From Desulfobacteraceae bacterium (GTDB taxonomy: Bacteria; Desulfobacterota; Desulfobacteria; Desulfobacterales; Desulfobacteraceae), in contig JAFLJU010000611.1 in assembly GCA_022712835.1 (NCBI GenBank), positions 1 to 13,753 on the forward strand: DNA of 13,753 nucleotides, written 5' to 3'. The notes beneath the pieces were generated by a model. That model ran no database searches. It saw only the letters and a list, made by a program, of their open reading frames with translations, and was not told where the DNA came from. Shown here one piece after another: positions 1-6,060 of the stretch; positions within the stretch are counted from its first letter, which is position 1, and each line of letters begins with the position of its first letter. A program made the position numbers and the translations under genes.

Positions 1-2
1 TT

Positions 3-770
3 GTTGAGGCAAAACGGTTTCACAGCGGGCCTGAATGCACGGAATCACTGATATATGGAGATGCTGTCATTGGAACCATGGGAGACACCGCCGCCATCAT
101 TGCCCTTTCCCGCCATGGGGACAGGTTTAAGCTCTTAACCAGCCACGGTGGGGGAGAGAAACGCCATCGAATAATAGTGGGAATTGATTCCAAAATCCAA
201 TACCCCAAGGATCTTGTCGGAAAAAAAATCGGGGTCAAATTCGGAACCTCCACCCATGGCGGCTTGATGCTATTTGCCAAAAAATATGGCCTGGACCTGA
301 AAGACGCCTTGATTGATATGGCACCTTCCCTCCAGCTTACCGCCTTGGCAGTCGGCGAACTTGATGCCATTGTTGCCAGCGAGCCAACCCCGTCTTTGGC
401 CGTCTCAAAACAGCTGGGCAGGGATTTTGTCTCTTTGGGTGATCTGGGCAATACCTACCCCATCTGCATGCTAGGAAATGTCAAATTTATAGAGAAAAAT
501 CCAGGCATGACAGACCGGTTTTTTAAGGCCCTGGCACAAGCTGCACTATTTGTAAGGGAAAACCCTGGAGAAACGGCAAAGATCCTTTCAAGGATTTCAG
601 GGTTGAATATAGACGTAATTGAGGCTGCCATGGCCAATCATTACTATACCGTGGGCCTTGGCCCTGAAACCCTGGAGAGCCTTGAGACCACGGCAAAATT
701 TCTATTAACGGCTGGCAAAATTTCACAGATGCCGGATTTTACAGCCATTCGTTACAAATCCGGGCCATAA
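3..770 (+). CDS. NitT/TauT-family ABC transporter substrate-binding protein, 3' part
   Basis: This is the C-terminal part of a periplasmic solute-binding protein of the NrtA/SsuA/TauA (NMT1-like) class, which delivers a small solute to the permease and ATPase encoded next. The reading frame is open from base 3 without a start codon, so the gene begins before the window. The ATG at 78 (MGDTAA) lies inside continuous protein-like sequence and is not taken as the start. Family-like features are the segment around KDLVGKKIGVKFGTSTHG, where the ligand-cleft loop normally lies, followed by LTALAVGELDAIVASEP, the usual pattern of a residue count of binding-site visits and a hinge. About 255 residues are visible, whereas full proteins of this class are roughly 320-350. 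It ends 20 nt before the permease gene, consistent with one operon. Substrate (nitrate, sulfonate, thiamine precursor or other) cannot be decided from sequence. Confidence 0.85.
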   Translation, partial: VEAKRFHSGPECTESLIYGDAVIGTMGDTAAIIALSRHGDRFKLLTSHGGGEKRHRIIVGIDSKIQYPKDLVGKKIGVKFGTSTHGGLMLFAKKYGLDLKDALIDMAPSLQLTALAVGELDAIVASEPTPSLAVSKQLGRDFVSLGDLGNTYPICMLGNVKFIEKNPGMTDRFFKALAQAALFVRENPGETAKILSRISGLNIDVIEAAMANHYYTVGLGPETLESLETTAKFLLTAGKISQMPDFTAIRYKSGP

Positions 771-790
771 TAAATTTTGAACACTGATAT

Positions 791-1606
791 ATGAAACCCC
801 ATCGAATTGACAAAAAATGGCATCCATGGATGAATCGTCTGTGTACACTTATCCTGTTTTTCGGCATCTGGATGACCATCTCCCTGTGGACGACACAAGT
901 TTCTGGAAAATTATTTCCAGGCCCCATGGATGTCTATTCCCGTTTTATTCAGCTCGCCTCGGGCCAGTTGCTTTACGATGCCTCCATTGCAGAGCATTTG
1001 GGCAAAAGTTTGTTCCGGTGGTTTGCCGGGTATTCCTGCGCAGCCTTTGTAGGCATTGGGATTGGTGGACTTTTAGGGGTATCCCGGCGGGCCTATGATA
1101 TTGCCATGCCGTTAATTTACGTTCTCCAGCTGATTCCGGGACTTGCCTGGATTCCAATCGCTCTTCTCTTGTTTGGTATCGGCGAGGGCTCCACTTTTTT
1201 TATGATCGTTGTGTCGGCTCTGCCGCCGGTGGTTATTAATACGACAAGCGGTATTCGCAACGTGCCCCCCCTATATATTCGAACCGCAATGATGATGGGA
1301 GTCCCTCCCTTGAAACGTTTTTTTAAAGTCATGATGCCCTGTGCCGTCATGCCCGTCATAAACGGGCTCAGAATTGGTCTTGCAAATGGGTGGAGAGTTC
1401 TCATTGCCGCTGAAATGATCGCCGGTGTGAGCCAGAGACTTGGGTACTCATTGATTCAAGCCCGGTGGTCACTTGATTTCGAAGCCTCGTTTGTCTGCAT
1501 CGGGCTTATAACCATTATGGGCCTTGTGATAGAAAAAGGCATCTTCTCAGTGATTGAAAACCGGGCAGCAGAACGAATCGGAGGGATGCGTCGCAATGAG
1601 AACTGA
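791..1606 (+). CDS. NitT/TauT-family ABC transporter permease
   Basis: This 271-aa inner-membrane protein forms the import channel for the solute bound by the upstream protein; it belongs to the SsuC/TauC/NrtB family (BPD_transp_1 domain). Hydrophobic segments are visible at about residues 17-36, 80-98, 105-130, 135-150, 185-212 and 232-250. The EAA-type cytoplasmic loop that docks on the ATPase lies at about 165-200 (RTAMMMGVPPLKRFFKVMMP, then a Gly-rich turn). Length is normal for the family. The start at 791 has only a weak ribosome-binding site; an in-frame ATG at 830 (MNRLCTL) would also keep the first membrane segment. The stop overlaps the ATPase start by 11 nt, which points to translational coupling. 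Confidence 0.9.
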   Translation: MKPHRIDKKWHPWMNRLCTLILFFGIWMTISLWTTQVSGKLFPGPMDVYSRFIQLASGQLLYDASIAEHLGKSLFRWFAGYSCAAFVGIGIGGLLGVSRRAYDIAMPLIYVLQLIPGLAWIPIALLLFGIGEGSTFFMIVVSALPPVVINTTSGIRNVPPLYIRTAMMMGVPPLKRFFKVMMPCAVMPVINGLRIGLANGWRVLIAAEMIAGVSQRLGYSLIQARWSLDFEASFVCIGLITIMGLVIEKGIFSVIENRAAERIGGMRRNEN

Positions 1607-2369
1607 ACCGATCCTGGAATGCCGAAACGTGGCCAAGCGTTTTAAAAATCATGTCATGAGCCATGAGACCCTTGCGCTTGGGGCATTAAACCTTGCCATC
1701 TTTGAAAATGAATTTGTCTGTGTGATCGGCCCCAGTGGGTGCGGCAAAACTACGCTGCTCAATATCTTTGCCGGCTTTGAATTTCCAACCACAGGAGAAG
1801 TCCTCATGGCTGGAAAGCCTATACTTGGCCCAGGACCAGACCGGTGTGTTGTCTTCCAGGAACCCAGTCTCTACCCCTGGCTCACGGTCCTGGAAAATAT
1901 CACCTTTGGCCTTGATCACAGGCCCATACCCAGAGAGGAGAGAATTAGGCTTGCACGTTATTATCTTTCTCTTGTCGGTCTTGGAAAATTTGAAAATGCC
2001 ATGCCCCATGAACTTTCCGGAGGGATGAAACAAAAGACAGCCATTGCCCGGATTCTTGCCCTTGATCCGGCCATTCTTCTCATGGATGAACCCTTTGGCG
2101 CTCTGGATGCTTTAAGCAAATATCGCCTTGATCAAGAACTTCAGGCTATCTGGGCCGCCCATCCCAAAACAGTGGTTTTTGTCACCCACTGTATTGAGGA
2201 GGCGATCTGTCTTGCCGACAGAATCGTCATTTTATCACCATCCCCGGGCAGAATTCATGCAGAATATCCAATTAACCTGCCCAGGCCCAGAGATCGTTTT
2301 GGCAATGCGGTAAATCGCCTCCAAAGGGAGATCTTTACAAGTTTTACCGATATTTCCGACCACCCATAA
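1596..2369 (+). CDS. NitT/TauT-family ABC transporter ATP-binding protein
   Basis: This 257-aa cytoplasmic ATPase powers the importer formed with the two preceding genes and resembles SsuB/TauB/NrtD. All nucleotide-binding motifs are intact: Walker A GPSGCGKTT at 45-53, Q-loop Gln88 in VVFQEP, signature LSGGMKQ at 140-146, Walker B LLMDEP at 161-166 with Glu165, and switch His198 in VFVTH. The frame is open further upstream, but the ATG at 1596 is chosen because GGAGGG lies at 1580-1585 at good spacing and because the product then has the usual family length. The last 60 residues are the short C-terminal tail common in this family. Nothing in the gene identifies the substrate. Because a promoter and riboswitch follow, this importer probably belongs to a separate transcription unit. 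Confidence 0.93.
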   Translation: MRTEPILECRNVAKRFKNHVMSHETLALGALNLAIFENEFVCVIGPSGCGKTTLLNIFAGFEFPTTGEVLMAGKPILGPGPDRCVVFQEPSLYPWLTVLENITFGLDHRPIPREERIRLARYYLSLVGLGKFENAMPHELSGGMKQKTAIARILALDPAILLMDEPFGALDALSKYRLDQELQAIWAAHPKTVVFVTHCIEEAICLADRIVILSPSPGRIHAEYPINLPRPRDRFGNAVNRLQREIFTSFTDISDHP

Positions 2370-2390
2370 AAAATGATCACTCCGGCTTTC

Positions 2391-2418
2391 AAAATTAATG
2401 TTGACTTTAATTTTTTTT
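2391..2418 (+). terminator. weak AT-only hairpin with T-run, possible terminator of the upstream ABC operon
   Basis: AAAATTAA (2391-2398) and TTAATTTT (2407-2414) can pair as 8 A-T pairs around an 8-nt loop, followed by further T residues to 2418. The stem has no G-C pairs, so it would be a poor intrinsic terminator. It also overlaps the proposed -35 element at 2401. It is the only terminator-like sequence between the ATPase stop and the riboswitch. Confidence 0.25.
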
Positions 2419-2429
2419 CAACCTAAGAA
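2401..2429 (+). promoter_or_regulatory. candidate sigma70-like promoter of the corrinoid operon
   Basis: TTGACT at 2401-2406 matches the -35 consensus in five of six bases. After 17 nt, TAAGAA at 2424-2429 is a weak -10 match (three of six). The predicted transcription start, about 7 nt later near 2436, falls immediately before the first base-paired strand of the riboswitch at 2438. That is where a leader promoter should start transcription, and it is the main reason to believe a poor -10. Confidence 0.5.
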
Positions 2430-2435
2430 CATATC

Positions 2436-2604
2436 AGTTCAGGTGCATGAAAATGCTTAATAGGGAACACCTGTGAAAATCAGGGACGGGCCCGCCGCTG
2501 TAATTGGGGACGAACGCTTTTTTCACGCCACTGTCAATTGTAAACTTGATGGGAAGGCAAAAGCTACTAGGAAGATCCAATAGTCAGAAGACCTACCTGA
2601 AATG
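2436..2604 (+). promoter_or_regulatory. adenosylcobalamin riboswitch (cobalamin aptamer)
   Basis: The aptamer senses adenosylcobalamin in the nascent mRNA and normally lowers expression of the genes behind it when B12 is plentiful. Conserved blocks appear in the expected order: AGGTGC (2441-2446); a small hairpin GCAT-GAAA-ATGC; AATAGGGAA (about 2459-2467); GTGAAAAT; the core GGGCCCGCCGCTGTAA (about 2488-2503); CCACTG (2528-2533); GATGGGAAGG; AGGAAGATCC; and the B12 box AGTCAGAAGACCTACCTGA ending at 2600. The closing stem P1 is TTCAGGT (2438-2444) with ACCTGAA (2595-2601). Leader position, downstream hairpins and the corrinoid genes that follow all agree with this call. Small departures, such as AGAAGACCTACC in the B12 box, are within normal variation. 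Confidence 0.95.
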
Positions 2605-2608
2605 TTGC

Positions 2609-2637
2609 ACACCCTTCGAGGACGAAGGGGTGTTTTT
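2609..2637 (+). terminator. intrinsic terminator 1, probable riboswitch expression platform
   Basis: ACACCCTTCG (2609-2618) pairs with CGAAGGGGTGT (2623-2633) as a 10-bp stem with one bulged G and the loop AGGA. T residues follow at 2633-2637. It starts only a few bases after the riboswitch P1 strand, the usual place for a B12-controlled transcription terminator. The T-run is short, so it may be leaky by itself. I did not find a clear antiterminator pairing with its 5' arm. Confidence 0.75.
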
Positions 2638-2663
2638 GGATCTTGGATGAAGCAAAGGGATAC

Positions 2664-2702
2664 TCCGGATCGATTTTTTTAAATCGGTCCGGATTTTTTT
2701 TT
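2664..2702 (+). terminator. intrinsic terminator 2, strong
   Basis: TCCGGATCGATTT (2664-2676) pairs with AAATCGGTCCGGA (2681-2693) over 13 positions, one of them a G-U wobble, with the loop TTTT. Nine T residues follow (2694-2702). It is a much better terminator than the one before it, yet it lies between the riboswitch and the first gene. Flanking bases 2641-2650 and 2701-2710 can form an outer 10-bp stem (two G-U pairs) that would pair the end of the U-tract and might blunt termination. Confidence 0.85.
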
Positions 2703-2755
2703 GTCCAAGACCCAGGCATTTCAAGCCTGATCCACGGCGGGTTGTTTTTTAATTT

Positions 2756-2779
2756 TGGGTTCTCCCTTAAGAGAACCCA
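2756..2779 (+). other. hairpin ahead of the first gene
   Basis: TGGGTTCTC (2756-2764) and GAGAACCCA (2771-2779) form a perfect 9-bp stem with the loop CCTTAA. No T-run follows, so it is not an intrinsic terminator. It sits 13 nt before the ribosome-binding site GGGAGG (2793-2798) of the small repeat gene and could protect the mRNA 5' end or modulate translation. The rest of the 2703-2755 stretch shows only a 5-bp hairpin (CAGGC/GCCTG) and a T6 run, with no reading frame I believe. Confidence 0.55.
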
Positions 2780-2804
2780 GCAAACACCAAAAGGGAGGCT
2801 TGCA

Positions 2805-3104
2805 ATGAAACAACATCAGCTCAAGATCTTTAAGGTATCCACCCCAACATCATTGAAAAACAAAGAACCCATCTACCTGATTTGCGAAGGAAAATTTTTC
2901 AGAACCGTGTTCCACCCAAGAGGCCATAGTGAAAAGCCAGACTATGACCTGGGAAATGATGGTCGGATCTACCGGACAGAAAATCATCCCCGGGGCTTTG
3001 GGCGCTTGCCGGATTATGAATTTGGATCCGATATGAAATTATATCGAACCCCAAATCACCCGGACGGAGGAAAAAAAACACCGGAATATGAGATAGCCGA
3101 TTAA
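2805..3104 (+). CDS. 99-aa protein of three 24-residue repeats, first gene of the B12 operon
   Basis: I do not recognise this family. The first 27 residues are a unique head (MKQHQLKIFKV, ending near PIYLIC). Residues 28-51, 52-75 and 76-99 are three gap-free 24-aa repeats filling the protein to its last residue. The shared pattern is (D/E)-G/M-K/R-hydrophobic-F/Y-R-T-x-x-H-P-x-G-x4-P-(D/E)-Y-(D/E), so each unit carries one His-Pro, one Arg-Thr and two or three acidic residues near a Tyr. There is no signal peptide or membrane segment, so it is probably cytoplasmic. The start is fixed by GGGAGG at 2793-2798, 6 nt before ATG. The open frame reaches back to 2643 through a terminator hairpin, so the longer form is rejected. 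Binding of a corrinoid, cobalt or a partner protein is possible from context only. Confidence 0.8.
   Translation: MKQHQLKIFKVSTPTSLKNKEPIYLICEGKFFRTVFHPRGHSEKPDYDLGNDGRIYRTENHPRGFGRLPDYEFGSDMKLYRTPNHPDGGKKTPEYEIAD
2886..3101 (+). repeat. three tandem 72-bp coding repeats
   Basis: The units are 2886-2957, 2958-3029 and 3030-3101, each encoding 24 residues of the small protein above. They are similar at protein level (R-T-x-x-H-P-x-G core) but clearly diverged in DNA, so the duplication is old and the pattern has been kept by selection on the protein. Confidence 0.85.
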
Positions 3105-3131
3105 TTACCTTAAACAAATTGGAAACTGATT

Positions 3132-5210
3132 GTGAAAACAAAAAAGAATAGGGGCAGAATCATTATTCTGGCCTTTTGTATGGTGCTGTTCTGGCTTCCC
3201 CCCATCAATGGGCTTGCCTCCTCTGGGGCAATAGATCCCTCAAACGTTGATCAGGTTTTTAAAAATCTGCCAAAAAAGGTGGTCTGTCTGGTGCCGAGCG
3301 CCAGTGAAATTTTGTTTGAAATCGGAGCGGGAAAAGCCATTATCGGCTTGACCTATCACGATGCCACCCTGGAAGGGGCAGCAGAAAAAGCCATTGTGGG
3401 CGGGTTCTTCATGCCCTCGGTTAAACGGATAAAAGCGCTTCAACCGGATCTGATTATCCTGGGACCTTTTCACAATCAGATCATGGAGGCGTTAGAAAAG
3501 GCAGGCATTCCCTTCTTTATCTATGACACCCTCAACATTGAACAGTCCTTTGGTACTATCCTGGCCCTGGGGAAATTATTCAACCGGGAAGATCAGGCCC
3601 GGCAGATGATCAAAAAAAATCGCCTGGAAATAGCGCACATCCAAAAGAAACTGGCCCGGGCCGTTCCCGACCAGCGAAAACGGGTGATCCGTCTCATGGG
3701 CCGTGACAAAATCATGACCCCGGGAAATACCTCTTTTCAAAATGAATTGATTCGTCTGTCCGGTGGCATCCCGCCGGACTTCGGGCGAGAGGGCAGTGTG
3801 GTTGCGGTGAGCCGGGAGGAGTGGATGGGGTTTAACCCCCAGGTGATCTACGGCTGCGGCAATGACCGGAAGGTGGCAGAGGCCTTTTTTTCACAGCCGG
3901 GCTGGAAAGAGGTGGATGCTGTAAGAAACCATGAGATTTATTATTTCCCCTGTGAGCTTACCTGCAGGGCTGCAACCCATTCGGGCTATTTTGTCTCCTG
4001 GCTTTCCTCCATGATTTACACCGACTCGTTTGCAGATCCGGCCAATGATATTCTTCCTGTAAAGATCACCCGGTCACGCCCCATCAAGATAGACCTGGAT
4101 TATGTACGTTCAGCCGGGATCAACTCTTGCGATATCTATGATTTTACAAACAAGACACTAGTGGTGGATTTCAAACGTCCCCAGACCATTGTGTCCACCC
4201 TTGAAGGTCAGCGGGATAATATTTTAACCGTGGGCAACCATTATTCACCCCCTCCCACCTGGGGGCCGGGACACCGGAAGGGGATCGATGATATCCGCAC
4301 CCAAATTTTAAGGGCCAATGGTCGAGAAAAAAAATCCGCTTCCTTTTTGATGACAGGGGCGGATATGGACAACCTGAGTGTGGCTCAAAAAACCTTCAAG
4401 AAAATGAAAGTGACCGCCCTGGTCACGGCCGGTGTCCTGTCCAATGCGGTTCGCATGTCAAAGGATGAGGGGCAGTTTTACGAACCCGGCACCATCAACA
4501 TCATTCTTCTGACCAACATGAAATTGTCCACACGGGCCATGACCCGGGCCATTATTGCGGCCACGGAGGCCAAAACGGCGGCACTTGAGGACCTGGATGT
4601 CAGAAGTTCCTATTCTCCCCTGGTAAACGGCGCCACGGGAACGGGAACCGACAATGTCCTGGTGGTGCAGGGGGAAGGGGAGCTCATCAAAAATGCCGGG
4701 GGTCATTCAAAAATGGGGGAACTCATTGGAAAGGCCGTTTATGCCGGGGTGAACGAAGCAATCCTCAACCAGAACAAAATCACTTCCAATCGCCATATTT
4801 TTCAGCGTCTCAAGGAAAGAAAAATATCCTTGTACAGTCTTGCAACCGGTGTAACCTGCGATTGTATGCATCAAAAGGGGGTCACAAAAAATAAGTTTGC
4901 CAGCACTGTGGAGCACCTGGTGCTGGAAAAAAAATATGCCGCGTTCTTAGAATCCGCCCTTGCCCTGAGTGATGCCTACGAACGAGGCCTGATCCGGGAT
5001 TTAAATTTTTATCAGGAGTGGTGCCGAACCATTGCCTCGCAGATTGCAGGATATGAGGTGGAAAAAGTCCAGGCGCTTATCTTTGATCCGCACATACCAT
5101 TGGTGCTTAAAACAGCTCTAAACGCTATATTTACCGGTGCCCTGGGACAGGTCACCTATGACCGGGTATCCCATGACCGGGTATCCCATGAACAGGTGCC
5201 CCATGAATAG
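3132..5210 (+). CDS. cbiZ: exported BtuF-like corrinoid-binding protein fused to CbiZ adenosylcobinamide amidohydrolase
   Basis: This is a two-domain 692-aa protein. Residues 1-30 look like a Sec signal peptide (basic start, hydrophobic 10-23, then GLAS). Residues about 48-300 are a BtuF/FecB-type binding domain (VCLVPSASEILFEIGAG near 51, then ALQPDLIILG near 102). Residues about 345-550 match CbiZ: STLEGQ, GNHYSPPPTWG near 368, VTAGVLSNAVR near 431, GATGTGTDNVLV near 500 and GGHSKMGELIGKAV near 523. CbiZ cleaves the amide of adenosylcobinamide to give adenosylcobyric acid, a salvage step. The last 130 residues are unassigned, with Cys577/Cys579 and a repetitive end. The start is GTG at 3132 behind GGAA; the ATG at residue 17 would cut the signal peptide. 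If the signal peptide is real, CbiZ is periplasmic, which is unexpected. The family assignment is firm, the location is inferred. Confidence 0.9.
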   Translation: MKTKKNRGRIIILAFCMVLFWLPPINGLASSGAIDPSNVDQVFKNLPKKVVCLVPSASEILFEIGAGKAIIGLTYHDATLEGAAEKAIVGGFFMPSVKRIKALQPDLIILGPFHNQIMEALEKAGIPFFIYDTLNIEQSFGTILALGKLFNREDQARQMIKKNRLEIAHIQKKLARAVPDQRKRVIRLMGRDKIMTPGNTSFQNELIRLSGGIPPDFGREGSVVAVSREEWMGFNPQVIYGCGNDRKVAEAFFSQPGWKEVDAVRNHEIYYFPCELTCRAATHSGYFVSWLSSMIYTDSFADPANDILPVKITRSRPIKIDLDYVRSAGINSCDIYDFTNKTLVVDFKRPQTIVSTLEGQRDNILTVGNHYSPPPTWGPGHRKGIDDIRTQILRANGREKKSASFLMTGADMDNLSVAQKTFKKMKVTALVTAGVLSNAVRMSKDEGQFYEPGTINIILLTNMKLSTRAMTRAIIAATEAKTAALEDLDVRSSYSPLVNGATGTGTDNVLVVQGEGELIKNAGGHSKMGELIGKAVYAGVNEAILNQNKITSNRHIFQRLKERKISLYSLATGVTCDCMHQKGVTKNKFASTVEHLVLEKKYAAFLESALALSDAYERGLIRDLNFYQEWCRTIASQIAGYEVEKVQALIFDPHIPLVLKTALNAIFTGALGQVTYDRVSHDRVSHEQVPHE
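5158..5202 (+). repeat. three 15-bp tandem repeats at the cbiZ/btuF junction
   Basis: ATGACCGGGTATCCC occurs at 5158-5172 and 5173-5187, and a diverged copy ATGAACAGGTGCCCC at 5188-5202. The ATG at 5203 follows in the same phase. The array is the 3' end of the fusion gene (DRVSH, DRVSH, EQVPH) and in the +1 frame offers in-frame start codons every five codons for the next gene (MTGYP, MTGYP, MNRCP, MNRM). Confidence 0.9.
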
Positions 5211-6060
5211 AATGGTATTGCGTTGGTGTATAGCCATAGTTCTATCGGGGACCGCCGGACATGTTTCAGCCACACCTGCCTTTTTGCGGGTGATTTCCCT
5301 TTCCCCCATTATCACAGAGACCATCTATCTTGTGGGGGCCCAGGACCGTCTGATTGCCGATACCACCTATTGCAACACCCCAAAAGCGGCACAATTCAAG
5401 GAAAAAATCGGATCGGTCACCCAGATGAATGTTGAAAAAATCATTCGCCTGCAGCCGGATCTGGTGATTGCCAGTGCCCTATCCCGGGAGAAACAGCTCA
5501 AAATCCTGGAAGGGCAATCCATCCACATCCTTCGGGCCCAAAATCCGAAAACATTTGAACAGATGTGCGAAATGACCCTCATGATCGGAAAAACCCTGGG
5601 ACAGGAGCCGGCTGCCCGAATCATAGTGGACAAGGCCCAAACCCAGGCCAACCAGATTCTTGAACGGACACGGGATCTTGTCAAACCCAGGGTTTTTTTG
5701 CAGATCGGGCTCAAACCCCTTCATTCTGCTAACCGGGAGATGTTTATCAACGAATATATCCGGTATGGCGGTGGGATTAACATTGCGGAAAATGAATCTT
5801 CGGGCATTTACAGCAGGGAAAAGGTGCTCCGGGAAAATCCCGGTGTTATTCTCATTGCCACCATGGGAAGTTCCAAACGCGCCGGACAACTTGAACGGAA
5901 AAAATGGATGGGATTTAAGAGCATTGATGCGGTAAAAAACAACCGGGTCCATGTGCTGGACCCTGAAATGATCTGCAGTCCCACCCCGGACACTTTTATT
6001 GAGGGCCTGGGGGAGGTGTTGCCCCTGCTTCATCCTGAGATCCCATGGAGGACTCAATGA
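5203..6060 (+). CDS. second BtuF-like corrinoid/siderophore-class ABC binding protein
   Basis: This periplasmic binding protein of the TroA/BtuF-FecB fold (Peripla_BP_2) would hand a corrinoid to the permease encoded next. With the start at 5203 it has 285 aa and a signal peptide (about 1-24, ending VSA) before FLRVISLSPIITETIYLVGA, the usual first strand and helix of the family. IIRLQPDLVIA near 80 is the second typical motif, and NNRVHVLDPEM lies near the C-terminus. The start is uncertain: the frame is open from a GTG at 5137 with in-frame ATGs at 5158, 5173, 5188, 5203 and 5212. I choose 5203 because it overlaps the previous stop by 8 nt and gives a normal signal peptide. BtuF is the contextual reading (riboswitch, CbiZ, CbiK); heme or siderophore binding cannot be excluded from this gene alone. 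Confidence 0.85.
   Translation: MNRMVLRWCIAIVLSGTAGHVSATPAFLRVISLSPIITETIYLVGAQDRLIADTTYCNTPKAAQFKEKIGSVTQMNVEKIIRLQPDLVIASALSREKQLKILEGQSIHILRAQNPKTFEQMCEMTLMIGKTLGQEPAARIIVDKAQTQANQILERTRDLVKPRVFLQIGLKPLHSANREMFINEYIRYGGGINIAENESSGIYSREKVLRENPGVILIATMGSSKRAGQLERKKWMGFKSIDAVKNNRVHVLDPEMICSPTPDTFIEGLGEVLPLLHPEIPWRTQ

Noticed and set aside
78..770. Binding-protein gene starting at ATG 78
   Set aside because: The same frame is open and protein-like from base 3, and the 230-aa product would lack the N-terminal lobe; the gene is better read as cut by the window edge.
2643..2804. Longer form of the small repeat gene starting at 2643
   Set aside because: It would read through terminator 2 and a T9 run, gives a low-complexity Phe-rich head, and ignores the good GGGAGG site before the ATG at 2805.
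2886..3101. CRISPR-like array
   Set aside because: The 72-bp units are diverged coding repeats without spacers; no direct repeats of CRISPR form were seen anywhere in the window.
5479..6057. 192-aa minus-strand frame opposite the second btuF-like gene
   Set aside because: It is antisense to a gene with clear family motifs, has no recognisable domain and no ribosome-binding site context.
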